This document shows, piece after piece, positions 25,915 to 34,576 of a stretch of 52,268 bases of DNA. Made by a program: the position numbers and the translations under genes. Within the stretch, counting starts at the first letter, position 1; every line of letters starts with the position of its first letter. Where the stretch lies: NCBI GenBank assembly GCA_026461395.1, contig JAPJNA010000074.1, positions 1 through 52,268 of the forward strand. Reading direction: 5' to 3'. Source of the stretch: Chthoniobacterales bacterium. Its GTDB lineage: Bacteria; Verrucomicrobiota; Verrucomicrobiia; Chthoniobacterales; UBA6821. The notes below the pieces were generated by a model that was not told the origin of the DNA, made no database searches, and saw only the letters and a program-made list of their open reading frames with translations.

Positions 25915-27785
25915 CGGGCAATAACGGCTTTCCTCCACTCCCCAAGAACATGCTGGCACCAGAGAAAGAGCCTCTCATCGCCGCGACCCTTCTGGTGCGA
26001 ACGCAAAGCCCTCTCCACAAAATTTCCGCCTATCCCTCCGGGAATTTCCGGCACAAGCCCCCCCTCGCGGAACCACTGCCCGAGGGGCGTGCCGAATCCT
26101 TTCTTTTTCCGGTAGAGAATCGAGGCAGGCAGAACAGGCTCCAGAGCCTTCTTGAGGATCCACTTGGTCGTCCTACCGCGCAGCTTTACCGAGTGTGGGA
26201 GCTTGCGGGCGAAATCGACAACCTCGAGATCCAGAAACGGAGAACGGGCCTCGAGTCCGTGGAGCATGCTGGCTCGGTCCACCTTGGCCAGAATGTCATC
26301 CTGCAAATAGAGGCGGGTGAAGAATTGAGAGGCCCTGTCCACAGGGGAGGCATGCTCACCTGCCGATTCCCATGCCTCGATGGCCTCACTGAAGAGCTCC
26401 TCGGGTGGCGTGTGGTCTCCGAAATACTCGTCGATTTGCCTCGGTTCCAGGGGTCCCATCCAGACCGGCAGGCGAAGCCTCTCGTCATAGGAGAGTCCGC
26501 GGAGCATCCGCTTGATCTTGAAATCGAGGCTGATATTGGCATGCGAGACCGGCAGGCGCGCGGCCAGCAAACGGATCGCCGGATGGAGGGCCCGTGGGAC
26601 CAAACGCGAGTAGAGATCAGCGGCATGGAGGGCCTTGAAGGGATCATAGCCGGCAAAGAGTTCGTCGCCTCCATCCCCGCCGAGAGCCACGGTGACATGC
26701 CTTCTTGTGAATCCGCAGAGGAGCCAAGTAGGCAACAGCGACCCGTCCCCCATCGGCTCATCCAGTCGTGCCAGCAGACCCGGGATCAGCTCCCTAGCGC
26801 GTGCAAGATCGAGAATCTCGGATTCATGGACAGACCCGATGAAGGCAGCTGCCTCGCGGGCGTAGGGGAGTTCGTCGAAACTCGGGTCGGTGAACCCGAC
26901 ACTGAATGTCCGTAGGCGCCCCGCCGGCAGATGCCGGGCAGCCAGAGCCGCGATTGCTGAGGAATCAATTCCTCCGCTCAGAAAAACCCCGAGCGGGACA
27001 TCGGCCATCAGGCGCCGCTTGACGGCCCCATCTAATTTCTCAAGCAACTCTTCGGCCCAGATCCCGCATTGTGCCTCCGTAATATCGGCAGAAGAGGGCT
27101 CTAACCGGAACTCCCACCACTTACGGGCATTCCAGCGACCAGTCGAAAAATCGAGCGTGCCGCACCAGCCTCCCGGGAGCTTGCCAATTCCCTCGATCAC
27201 CGAGTGGGGTGCCGGGATATATCCGTAGGCGAAGTATTTTTTGAGGGCGATGGCTGACTCGTTTCTCGGTGACGACGGATAACGCATTAGTGCCGTCAAC
27301 TCGGAGGCAAAGGCAAAGACGCCATCTTTTTGAAACCAGTAGAGCGGTTTTTTGCCGAAGCGGTCGCGTGCAATGAAAAGTTTGTTCTGAACTTTGTCGA
27401 AAATGGCAAAGGCGAACATACCATTCAGGCGCTCCAACATCCCCTCACCCCACTCACGGTAACCCTCGAGCAAGACCTCCGTGTCGGAATGATCGCTCTG
27501 GAACACATATCCCTTGGACTGAAGCTGTGCCCTCAGCTCACGGTGATTGTAGATCTCACCGTTGAAAACGATCACCAGATCACCACCTGAGGTTGCCATC
27601 GGCTGCGCTCCTCCGGAGAGATCGACAATGGCAAGACGACGGTGTCCGAGATGCATTCCTCGTTCCTCATCAACGAAATACCCTTCAGCATCCGGTCCAC
27701 GGTGGGCCAACGCCCGGGTCATTCGTTCCAGAACCTCCCTGTCACCCGTGCCACGGGGGGCGACGAATCCCGCGATCCCGCACAT
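25911..27785 (-). CDS. asnB: Asparagine synthetase (glutamine-hydrolysing)
   Basis: A 624-residue class II amidotransferase. The N-terminal Cys (MCGIAGF), RRLAIVDLSGGAQPM and FNGEIYNHRELR mark the glutaminase half; LSGGIDSSAIAAL is the ATP pyrophosphatase loop of the synthetase half, followed by GDGGDELFAGYDPF. Many such genes lie in polysaccharide clusters where they amidate sugars or exosortase-linked glycans, and here it is between two glycosyltransferases, so amide transfer to a uronic acid is as likely as bulk asparagine synthesis. It is joined to its neighbours by 1-base (GT2) and 4-base (GT4) overlaps. Confidence 0.92.
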   Translation of the reverse strand: MCGIAGFVAPRGTGDREVLERMTRALAHRGPDAEGYFVDEERGMHLGHRRLAIVDLSGGAQPMATSGGDLVIVFNGEIYNHRELRAQLQSKGYVFQSDHSDTEVLLEGYREWGEGMLERLNGMFAFAIFDKVQNKLFIARDRFGKKPLYWFQKDGVFAFASELTALMRYPSSPRNESAIALKKYFAYGYIPAPHSVIEGIGKLPGGWCGTLDFSTGRWNARKWWEFRLEPSSADITEAQCGIWAEELLEKLDGAVKRRLMADVPLGVFLSGGIDSSAIAALAARHLPAGRLRTFSVGFTDPSFDELPYAREAAAFIGSVHESEILDLARARELIPGLLARLDEPMGDGSLLPTWLLCGFTRRHVTVALGGDGGDELFAGYDPFKALHAADLYSRLVPRALHPAIRLLAARLPVSHANISLDFKIKRMLRGLSYDERLRLPVWMGPLEPRQIDEYFGDHTPPEELFSEAIEAWESAGEHASPVDRASQFFTRLYLQDDILAKVDRASMLHGLEARSPFLDLEVVDFARKLPHSVKLRGRTTKWILKKALEPVLPASILYRKKKGFGTPLGQWFREGGLVPEIPGGIGGNFVERALRSHQKGRGDERLFLWCQHVLGEWRKAVIAR

Positions 27786-28729
27786 CAGCTTTGTGGAAAA
27801 TTCCTGGTCTGCTTTACCAGGTAGATCGACTTATTCTGACTTTCGTGGAAGGTGCGGGTGATCATCTCGGCCAGCAGGCCCAGCAGGACACAGAGAATCC
27901 CTGTCATGAAGGAGAATACCGTCATCATCGGAAGAGGAGTCGCCGTGAAGTAATATCCCTTGTACCTCATCCAGAGCGTCAGAACCCCGAACACAGCTGA
28001 GGCACCAAAGAAAATGCATCCCCAGAGACCGAAGAGGTACATCGGCTTCATCATGTACTTGTCCAGGAACTTAACCGTGACCAGATCCAGAATTACTTTT
28101 AGGACGCGCTCGAGGCCGTACTTCGAGTTGCCCGTGGTACGGGCAAAATGATTGACCGGTATCTCGGTGATGCGGGCTCCATGCCACTTCGCGTAGATCG
28201 GCAGGAAGCGGTGCATCTCACCGTAGAGCCTGACATCCTTCACCACCTCGGCCCGGTAGGCCTTCAGCGAGCATCCGAAATCATGGAGCTTCACCCCGGA
28301 GAGCGCGGAGATAAGCTTGTTGGCCAGCATGCTTGGCAGATTGCGTTGAAGGGCGCTGTCTTGGCGGTCGCGCCTCCATCCGGAGCAGACATCATAGCCC
28401 TCCTCCAGCTTGGCCAGCATCTTGGGAATATCCTCGGGATCGTTCTGGTAATCGCCGTCCATCGGGATGATCACCTCCCCTGAGGCATGGTCGAACCCAG
28501 CCATCATCGCGGCCGTCTGGCCGAAGTTCCTACGGAAGTGAACGACCTTGGCTTCCGGATTTTTTGCGGCCAGGCCATCCAGCATTACTCCACTGCCATC
28601 CGTGCTGCCGTCATTCACAAAGATCACCTCATAGCGGCGTCCGAGACGGTCCATCACCTCTTTGATCTTTGTAAAAAGAGCCTCGATGGCCCCGTGTTCA
28701 TTGTAGATCGGAATAGTGATGGAAATCAT
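27785..28729 (-). CDS. Glycosyltransferase family 2, polyprenyl-phosphate sugar transferase (DPM/GtrB type)
   Basis: From ATG 28729 the 314-residue protein has the GT-A domain MISITIPIYNEHGAIEAL, FVNDGSTDGS, IPMDGDYQNDPEDIP (DxD region) and DFGCSLKAYR, followed by two C-terminal membrane segments at about 235-290. This is the layout of GtrB/DPM-type enzymes that load a sugar onto polyprenyl phosphate at the inner membrane face. It could supply the GT-C protein encoded on the opposite strand at 22925. The frame extends 57 codons upstream through repeat-like intergenic text and is not family sequence. Confidence 0.92.
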   Translation of the reverse strand: MISITIPIYNEHGAIEALFTKIKEVMDRLGRRYEVIFVNDGSTDGSGVMLDGLAAKNPEAKVVHFRRNFGQTAAMMAGFDHASGEVIIPMDGDYQNDPEDIPKMLAKLEEGYDVCSGWRRDRQDSALQRNLPSMLANKLISALSGVKLHDFGCSLKAYRAEVVKDVRLYGEMHRFLPIYAKWHGARITEIPVNHFARTTGNSKYGLERVLKVILDLVTVKFLDKYMMKPMYLFGLWGCIFFGASAVFGVLTLWMRYKGYYFTATPLPMMTVFSFMTGILCVLLGLLAEMITRTFHESQNKSIYLVKQTRNFPQS

Positions 28730-29081
28730 GTCGTACGGTGAAACATTCAGAAAACCGCAACCCTTTTGCGAGGTCAAGGTTGGCGGACAGGGATTGAGGA
28801 AAGATGAAAGCTGAAACCTGAAATCTGAGTCAGAAAGGAGGGACAGGCACAGGTCAGTATTTAGGTAATATGAGCCCTTTGTAGAAGGCTTTCTGGCCAT
28901 TCCCCTAGCCGACTATTTGACTAAATCCTAAATACTTGCATCACCTCACAATACTGATCCCGCCAATCTACATACCAAGAAGACCAACTTTTTAAGGTTT
29001 CAGCTTTCAAGTTTCATCCATCTCTCCCCATTTCCCATAACCGATACCCATTTCGGCTTTTCTCGTGCTAGGCTCTCTCTT
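28730..29081. other. Gene-free gap with a palindromic repeat, upstream of uvrC
   Basis: This 352-base stretch has no supported gene. It holds the inverted repeat at 28803-29019. TTGACT at 28917-28922 could be a -35 for uvrC but has no good -10 at the right distance. Confidence 0.5.
28803..29019. repeat. Inverted repeat GAAAGCTGAAACC ... GGTTTCAGCTTTC
   Basis: A 13-base exact inverted repeat: GAAAGCTGAAACC at 28806-28818 and GGTTTCAGCTTTC at 28996-29008, with related flanking text GATGAAA and TTTCATCC outside. It is the long-spaced version of the repeat at 20508-20590. Confidence 0.75.
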
Positions 29082-30686
29082 GTGTCAGCAACAGCTGAAA
29101 ATCTCCCTGCCTCCACTCCTCCCTCACGGGCCACTGCATTGCACCAGAAGCTGCGTGAGGTACCTCACAGGCCCGGCGTTTATGTGATCCGCGACCGGTT
29201 CGCCAAGATCATCTATGTAGGGAAGGCCCGTGATCTGCGCCGCCGTCTCTCTAACTACTTCACCCCATCCAGCCGGAACCGGGTGGATATAAAGACTCGG
29301 GCTCTGATCGACAGCGCGGCAGACTATGAATGGCATCTCGTCAAGAGCGATGCAGAGGCAGTGCTCTTCGAGGGAAAGCTAATCAAGGAATGGCGCCCGA
29401 AGTACAACATCAGCTTCCGGGATGATAAGCGCTTCATCATGGTGAGAGTGCAGGTAGCCGATACGATTCCTCGCTTTGAATTGGTCCGCTTCCGCAAAGA
29501 GGATGGAGCCCGCTACTTCGGCCCCTTTGCCAATGCCGGCGCCCTCCGCACCTCGCTGCAAGCCATCAAAAAACAATTCGGTCTGCGCTCCTGCCGGCCG
29601 CTGGAGCCCACCGAGAGGGATTTCAAGCATTGCCTCGATCATGTCATTAAGAACTGCTCGGCACCTTGCATCGCACGTATCTCGCGCGAGGAGTACAAGA
29701 ATCGCGTTGAGAAGGCCTGCGAGGTTCTTGAGGGAAAATCGAGGGAGATGACCGGCTCGCTGCAAGCGGAAATGGAAAAGGCCGCCGAGAAGCTCGATTT
29801 CGAGAAGGCGGCCGCGCTTCGCAACCTCCTGAAGGATCTCCGCGAAACCAGCAAGCCGATGCGGCGCTTCACCCGCAAATCCATTCCTAACAGCATTAAC
29901 CCCCGGGAAGATGTCACTGAGCTCAGCGACGCGCTCGGTCTTGTCCGCCCCCCGCGCACCATGGAGTGCTTCGATATCTCCAATATCTCCGACAATCACA
30001 TCGTCGCCTCGATGGTCCGCTTCCGCGACGGTGTCCCGGATCGAGAGAGCTACCGCCGCTACCGCATCACCTCGACCAAGGGGCAGAATGACTTCGCTAG
30101 CATGGCGGAGGTGATCCGACGTCGTTACAAGCGCCTTCTTCAAGAGGCGCTGAAGACGGCCCCGGAACTGGCTGATTCTCAGGAGATCCCTACCGAAGCA
30201 CTCGATAGGTTGGGCAGATCTGGCAATCAAGGAAACCCCCTTCCTGATCTTATCATTGTGGACGGAGGTAAGGGCCAGCTCGGCATGGCCTGCCGGGAGC
30301 TTCAGACTCTGGGACTTCACAACCAGCCGGTGATCGGACTAGCCAAGGAATTCGAAGAGATCTACCGGCCCGGGGAATCAGCCCCTCTCCGCCTCGACAA
30401 GGACTCGGGTGCACTAAAACTCCTACAGCGGATCCGCGACGAGGCTCACCGGGTCGCCAACGGCTACAATGAGCTCCTCCTGCGGCGGCGCATCTCCGAG
30501 AGTGCTCTTGATGATGTCCCCGGTGTCAGCGAGGCCAAGAAAAAGGCGCTTCTCACCCGATTCGGTAGCATCTCCCGGATTAAGAAAACAACACCGGATG
30601 CCTTGGCCGAGATTTCGGGTGTCAGCAAAGAGCTGGCCGAGAGAATCCTTCTTGCTCTGAATCAGAAAACCGCGAAGAGAGTTTGA
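29082..30686 (+). CDS. uvrC: Excinuclease ABC subunit C
   Basis: The 534-residue product carries the GIY-YIG nuclease (RPGVYVIRDRFAKIIYVGKA with RRRLSNYF), a UVR helix pair near 235-265 (EKAAEKLDFEKAAALRNLL), the RNase-H-like half (ECFDISNISDNHIVASMVRF, IIVDGGKGQLG, DEAHRVANGYNELL) and a terminal helix-hairpin-helix region (VPGVSEAKKKALLTRFGS). UvrC makes both incisions in nucleotide-excision repair with UvrA and UvrB. It is about 70 residues shorter than E. coli UvrC, mostly in the linker. The start is GTG at 29082. Confidence 0.95.
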   Translation: MSATAENLPASTPPSRATALHQKLREVPHRPGVYVIRDRFAKIIYVGKARDLRRRLSNYFTPSSRNRVDIKTRALIDSAADYEWHLVKSDAEAVLFEGKLIKEWRPKYNISFRDDKRFIMVRVQVADTIPRFELVRFRKEDGARYFGPFANAGALRTSLQAIKKQFGLRSCRPLEPTERDFKHCLDHVIKNCSAPCIARISREEYKNRVEKACEVLEGKSREMTGSLQAEMEKAAEKLDFEKAAALRNLLKDLRETSKPMRRFTRKSIPNSINPREDVTELSDALGLVRPPRTMECFDISNISDNHIVASMVRFRDGVPDRESYRRYRITSTKGQNDFASMAEVIRRRYKRLLQEALKTAPELADSQEIPTEALDRLGRSGNQGNPLPDLIIVDGGKGQLGMACRELQTLGLHNQPVIGLAKEFEEIYRPGESAPLRLDKDSGALKLLQRIRDEAHRVANGYNELLLRRRISESALDDVPGVSEAKKKALLTRFGSISRIKKTTPDALAEISGVSKELAERILLALNQKTAKRV

Positions 30687-30693
30687 GAGTGAT

Positions 30694-31785
30694 TTAGTCC
30701 TCCAAGTGACGGTTCCTCATGGCGTCGTACCGGCGTGCTTTGCTCGGTTGGTTCTGGCGCTCCCTTCGTTCGAGAGTCATCTGGCGTTTCTGGCGGCTGA
30801 GCCTGAGTTTTTCGATTTCCTCCTCCAGCTTGAGAAATCCCTCGAGCCGCGTTAGCTCCATCTTCCCCTCTGCCATAGCCTCACGGATCGCGCAGCCTGC
30901 ATGGGGACCGTGCCGGCAGTTGTCGAACCGGCATTTCCCGGCAAGCTCCACGATGTCCGCAAACTGCTCTCGGAGCGTCGCCTCATCCGTCCACATGTGG
31001 ACCTCCTTGATGCCGGGGTTGTCGATGATGATACCTCCGCCTCGCAGTACCATGAGTTCGCGGGCCGTGGTGGTGTGCCGTCCTTTTCCGGTGCTTTCGT
31101 TGACCTCGTCGGTAAACTGGTAGTCACCACCAAGCAGGTAATTGATCACTGAGGATTTTCCCGTGCCGCTGGATCCGATGAAGGTGATGGAGATGCCCGG
31201 CTTCAGATAGCTCTTAAGCGCCTTGAGGGTACTTTTTTTCTTTAAGCTGGTGACATGCACTTCCGCCTCCGGATTCTGGTTTCGGATAGCTTCCGCGGCA
31301 GCCAGATTCTCCTCTTCGGAAAAAAGGTCGGCTTTGTTGACCAGCACCACCGCTTTGGCCCGACTGCGGCCAATGATCGCGAAGTACCGTTCCATCCTTC
31401 GGAGGTTGAAATCGGGTCCCGCATCGGTGACTACGACGACAATCTGGATGTTGGAGGCGATCACCTGCTCCTCCATGCGCTTCCCGGAGGCTTTCCGAGA
31501 GAAGCAGGTTTGCCGGGAAAGCCTTGCCCGGATGATATGCTCGTTGTTTTCGTCCCCGACCTCGAGCGCCACCCAGTCCCCGACAGCCGGCAGCTCCGCA
31601 TCGGACGTGGCGTCATGGTAGACCTTACCGCCCATCACCACTTCCAGCTCACGGCCATCACCCAGCAGGGCGCCGTAGGTGATCTTGTTGTCGCGGATTA
31701 GACGGGCCGGTTCCCAACCCTTTCCTTCAAATGCGGAGAATTCTTCCGCGAAAGCCTCGTTCCAGCCCAGATCCTCGAGCGTCAT
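30694..31785 (-). CDS. rsgA: Ribosome small-subunit-dependent GTPase
   Basis: A 363-residue circularly permuted GTPase. After an OB-fold region (GDWVALEVG), the G4 motif NKADLF comes before the P-loop GSSGTGKSSVINYL and the G3 DNPGIKEVH. A C-terminal zinc region follows with CRFDNCRHGPHAGCAIREA (Cys-Cys-His-Cys). It helps mature the 30S subunit. The basic tail (KLRLSRQKRQM onward) is common in the family. Its ATG overlaps the engB stop (ATGA). Confidence 0.95.
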   Translation of the reverse strand: MTLEDLGWNEAFAEEFSAFEGKGWEPARLIRDNKITYGALLGDGRELEVVMGGKVYHDATSDAELPAVGDWVALEVGDENNEHIIRARLSRQTCFSRKASGKRMEEQVIASNIQIVVVVTDAGPDFNLRRMERYFAIIGRSRAKAVVLVNKADLFSEEENLAAAEAIRNQNPEAEVHVTSLKKKSTLKALKSYLKPGISITFIGSSGTGKSSVINYLLGGDYQFTDEVNESTGKGRHTTTARELMVLRGGGIIIDNPGIKEVHMWTDEATLREQFADIVELAGKCRFDNCRHGPHAGCAIREAMAEGKMELTRLEGFLKLEEEIEKLRLSRQKRQMTLERRERQNQPSKARRYDAMRNRHLED

Positions 31786-32393
31786 GCAGAGGTTTCTGAT
31801 TTTTCTGCGAGTGCGTCACCGATCAGATTGAGGATTTCCTTGCGGCCCTGCTGATCCTTCGAAGAACTCAGCACATAGGTCGGCTCCTCCTCGGTGATCT
31901 CGCGCATGCTGACTAGGAACGTCTCGATGTTTTTCTGGACCGCCCCTTTGGAGAGTGTGTCTGTCTTGGTAAAGGCCAGGATCAGAGGCAGGCCACATCC
32001 GACCATCCAGTTGAGGAACTCCAAATCCAGAGCTTGAGGGCTGAGCCGGGAATCGATCAGCACGAAGGTCCCGCGTAGGTTCGGGCGGTGTTGCAGATAG
32101 TCCGAGACGAAGGCGCTGAATTTACCCCGCTCCTTCTTGCCGACCTTCGCGTAGCCGTAGCCCGGCAGATCAACCAGATTCCAGGTGTTGTTGATCGTGA
32201 AGAAGTTGATCAGCTGTGTTTTGCCCGGGACCTGCGACACCTTCGCCAGTCCCTGCGAGCGGGTCAGCATGTTAATGAGCGACGATTTCCCGACATTCGA
32301 GCGACCGATCAGCGCGAATTCCGGTAGGGCTGATTCCGGGCATGATGCCAGATCGGGAGAACTCGCCTTGAAAGCCGCGGTAAGGATCTTCAC
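31782..32393 (-). CDS. engB: Ribosome biogenesis GTP-binding protein
   Basis: The 203-residue protein shows GRSNVGKSSLINML (P-loop), GKTQLINFFTIN, DLPGYGYAKVGK (G3) and FTKTDTL (G4), fitting YsxC/EngB, needed for 50S assembly. The start is GTG at 32393, overlapping the DUF6172 stop (GTGA). It forms a tight operon with rsgA and the small gene upstream. Confidence 0.94.
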   Translation of the reverse strand: MKILTAAFKASSPDLASCPESALPEFALIGRSNVGKSSLINMLTRSQGLAKVSQVPGKTQLINFFTINNTWNLVDLPGYGYAKVGKKERGKFSAFVSDYLQHRPNLRGTFVLIDSRLSPQALDLEFLNWMVGCGLPLILAFTKTDTLSKGAVQKNIETFLVSMREITEEEPTYVLSSSKDQQGRKEILNLIGDALAEKSETSA

Positions 32394-32707
32394 GGTTCCC
32401 GGCGATGGTAGGGTGCCAAAGAGGGTCTCTTCACCCGGTTTCCGGCAGACGCCATGATCTCCACATAGACTTCAGATCCGCCCGCCAGCGCTACGGCCTC
32501 TACAGCCTTTGACACATCGATCAATGGGATTGGAGTGGCGGTTCCGCTCTCGGATCCGACCTTGCATGCGAAATCCCAGACATCGAACTCCGGAGGCAAT
32601 GTCTTCCGCCTCTCACGCTTCACGTACTTGATGATCTCTAGCTTGATCGCATCCAGAACCCTCGGGTCTTCCTTGCCCGGAATATGGAGTGGGAAAGTTT
32701 TTTTCAT
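32390..32707 (-). CDS. DUF6172-type small conserved protein
   Basis: This 105-residue protein reads MKKTFPLHIPGKEDPRVLDAIK, KYVKRERRKTLP and FDVWDFACKVG, which I recognise as the DUF6172 pattern; function is unknown. The middle region is basic. It heads the DUF6172-engB-rsgA operon by tight overlap, so a translation-linked role is possible but unproven. Confidence 0.7.
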   Translation of the reverse strand: MKKTFPLHIPGKEDPRVLDAIKLEIIKYVKRERRKTLPPEFDVWDFACKVGSESGTATPIPLIDVSKAVEAVALAGGSEVYVEIMASAGNRVKRPSLAPYHRREP

Positions 32708-32802
32708 CTGTTTTCAGTCTACCACAGGAACCCACATACGAGTGAGTTAAAAGCTGGAGCCGCTTACCGGATTATCCCTCTCTATAGGAGGGCTCTGGAG
32801 TA

Positions 32803-32835
32803 AGGCTTCACAAAATAAAAATGCCGCTGATCGCG
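32803..32835. repeat. 33-base repeat, copy 1 (second copy at 52085-52117)
   Basis: AGGCTTC-CAAAATA-AAATG followed by CCGCTGATCGCG occurs here and at 52085-52117 with 31 of 33 positions the same. This copy overlaps the terminator hairpin after tRNA-Thr. Confidence 0.85.
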
Positions 32836-32839
32836 GCAT
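32811..32839 (-). terminator. Rho-independent terminator after tRNA-Thr
   Basis: Read leftward, ATGCCGC GATCA GCGGCAT forms a perfect 7-bp stem (32821-32827 with 32833-32839) followed by TTTTATTTTG. Confidence 0.8.
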
Positions 32840-32874
32840 GCCAGTCGAACTGAAGTTCTCATCCGCCAATGGCC

Positions 32875-32901
32875 CATGTAATCACCATGTGATTGCATGG
32901 A
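32875..32901. other. Hairpin abutting the 3' end of tRNA-Thr
   Basis: CCATGTAATCAC CAT GTGATTGCATGG forms a 12-bp stem with one wobble and takes in the encoded CCA end of the tRNA. It may guide 3' processing or compete with the tRNA fold. Confidence 0.6.
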
Positions 32902-32973
32902 GCCGCTTGCCGGATTCGAACCGGCGACCCTCTCATTACGAATGAGATGCTCTACCAACTGAGCTAAAGCGGC
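32898..32973 (-). tRNA. tRNA-Thr (anticodon CGT)
   Basis: Read leftward the 76-base gene has a 7-bp acceptor stem (GCCGCTT/AAGCGGC), a D arm AGCTCAGTTGGTAGAGC, an anticodon stem CTCAT around loop TCGTA with CGT at 32938-32940, a T arm with GGTTCGAATCC, and an encoded CCA. It reads ACG codons. Confidence 0.96.
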
Positions 32974-32993
32974 GTCGCAAACTAACGAACTGG

Positions 32994-33021
32994 AAAATAA
33001 CGGATTTCCAAACCATGGCAA
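32994..33021 (-). promoter_or_regulatory. Possible promoter of tRNA-Thr
   Basis: Read leftward, TTGCCA (33016-33021) and TATTTT (32994-32999) are 16 bases apart, 20 bases before the tRNA. This is a fair but not strong sigma-70 match. Confidence 0.4.
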
Positions 33022-33043
33022 GATCGGGAGAGCTGACGCCTTA

Positions 33044-34198
33044 TTAGACTGACTCCGAAATCTTCACTCCTCTACGTTCCAGGATCCGCTCTATAGCCGT
33101 GCGGACATCCTCATCCCGGATGCTCTCCATCTCACCGTGGAGTTGGCCCATGGGCTGATCTGTTGTCTCCGGTTTAGATAATTCCACCACCTCGTGGCCC
33201 GGAGTAGGATTCTTCGGACCGATCAGGGCGCCGGGACTGGCATGATGTAAGATGGCTAGAGCGGGACATCCCGTCGCATACGCCATAAAGAGAACTCCTG
33301 TATCAGTGCTGACCAGCATCGTGGCCTGAGTGAGTAGGGCCGCAGTCTCCTCCAAGGTCGTCCTGCTGCAGAGATTTATTACGCCAGGACAGGCGCTCTC
33401 TATCTTCCCAGCCACTTCCTCGTTATCCCATCCACCGGTTAGGATGATACGAACCGGATACCGCTTCTGAAGCCAATGGATATTCCTGATGTAGGAGTCG
33501 ACCGGCCAGTCGCGCCATGCACGACTCCTTCCTCCTCCGGTCTGGAAAATCACAAAAGGCTGATCGATCCATTCCGAAAAGCGCTCCCGGATACTAGCAG
33601 TCTCGGATCCGTTCGGTTGATAGACCATTCTATCGGCATCGCCGGAAGCACCAGCAGCTGACGCAATCACTGCTCCTAGTCTCAGGATATGCCCCTCTTC
33701 GGGTAGCGGAACCTGATGTGAAAGAAGAAATCCGTAATTCCCACAACGCCACGATCCACCGAAAAGTGCATGGTGGTTGATGCAATAGGCGATGGGAACC
33801 ACTTCGGGATTGATATTCAAGAGAATCACCAGATCGGGGCGGGTGCGACGAAATCGTCTCAGCAATTGGAACGCATAGAGGGGCGACTTGCCATACGGGA
33901 GGACTTCATCCACATCGGGATCGTGTTGAAACACCGTGCTCCTCTTGCGATGGGCGCAGACGACGATCCGCGCCTGGGGGTAAGCAACCTTTAGACTCCT
34001 GACGGCTGCCGTGTCGAACAGGGCATCCCCGATCCCTGTTGTGCTAAAAACCAGAATCAGCTTGGGATTCTTCGGAAGATCGCCCGGAGTCGGAGGGAAA
34101 ATCGCCGCAAGAATCCGGAATGTGGATTCCGTGATGAACTGGATGAAGCGCTTCCACATGTATTCAGTACTATGGGTGCTCAACTGCGACTGAATCAA
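33044..34198 (-). CDS. Glycosyltransferase family 9 (heptosyltransferase-like)
   Basis: A 384-residue GT-B protein. LVFSTTGIGDALFDTAAVRSLK at the N-terminal domain matches the GT9 G-x-GD pattern, and FQTGGGRSRAWRDWPVDSY plus STDTGVLFMAYATGCPALAI form the donor-binding half. GT9 enzymes add heptose or related sugars to lipopolysaccharide core from the cytoplasmic face. It stands alone between two tRNA genes. The specific sugar is not predictable. ATG at 34198 is taken as the start, with an internal ATG at 34159 as alternative. Confidence 0.85.
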   Translation of the reverse strand: MIQSQLSTHSTEYMWKRFIQFITESTFRILAAIFPPTPGDLPKNPKLILVFSTTGIGDALFDTAAVRSLKVAYPQARIVVCAHRKRSTVFQHDPDVDEVLPYGKSPLYAFQLLRRFRRTRPDLVILLNINPEVVPIAYCINHHALFGGSWRCGNYGFLLSHQVPLPEEGHILRLGAVIASAAGASGDADRMVYQPNGSETASIRERFSEWIDQPFVIFQTGGGRSRAWRDWPVDSYIRNIHWLQKRYPVRIILTGGWDNEEVAGKIESACPGVINLCSRTTLEETAALLTQATMLVSTDTGVLFMAYATGCPALAILHHASPGALIGPKNPTPGHEVVELSKPETTDQPMGQLHGEMESIRDEDVRTAIERILERRGVKISESV

Positions 34199-34249
34199 GC
34201 CCCTGCGAAGGTGCGAGGCAATAGATAGGCAATACTCTCAAGTCTCGAC

Positions 34250-34278
34250 TTGAGGCCCGCCATCCCATTACGTACAGT
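34250..34278 (+). promoter_or_regulatory. Possible promoter of tRNA-Ser
   Basis: TTGAGG (34250-34255) and TACAGT (34273-34278) are exactly 17 bases apart, and the tRNA starts 12 bases after the second box. Confidence 0.5.
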
Positions 34279-34289
34279 ACTTAGTAATT

Positions 34290-34378
34290 GGAGGGGTGGT
34301 AGAGCGGTTTATTGCACCAGTCTTGAAAACTGGAGAGGTCACAAGCCTCCGTGGGTTCAAATCCCACCCCCTCCGCCA
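34290..34378 (+). tRNA. tRNA-Ser (anticodon TGA)
   Basis: An 89-base tRNA with acceptor stem GGAGGGG/CCCCTCC, a D arm GTAGAGCGG, anticodon stem CCAGT/ACTGG around loop CTTGAAA (anticodon TGA), a long variable arm (GAGGTCACAAGCCTC) typical of serine tRNAs, a T arm GTGGGTTCAAATCCCAC and encoded CCA. It reads UCA and related codons. Confidence 0.97.
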
Positions 34379-34576
34379 TACCTTTCAATCACCCGTCAAC
34401 CCATATAAAAACAGGGTTTGCAATTCTGAGAGGTGTTCTGAAAAGGGCCTTTTTGGGGAAATCTTCTTCCCTCTACTCAGCGCTTCTGAACCTCTGGTCG
34501 AGAACTTCGGGCCGCTGACCTAACAGTCTCACAGCCTTTAGTCCAAACCCCTGCGCTCTTCCGAGCGCTGTGTTCT

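Noticed and set aside
29379-30320. Open frame of 313 codons opposite uvrC
   Set aside because: uvrC has all its family motifs on the other strand; the antisense translation shows none.
32782-33021. Open frame across tRNA-Thr
   Set aside because: The translation is the standard artefact of reading through a tRNA gene (LAQLVEHLIRNERVAGSNPA).
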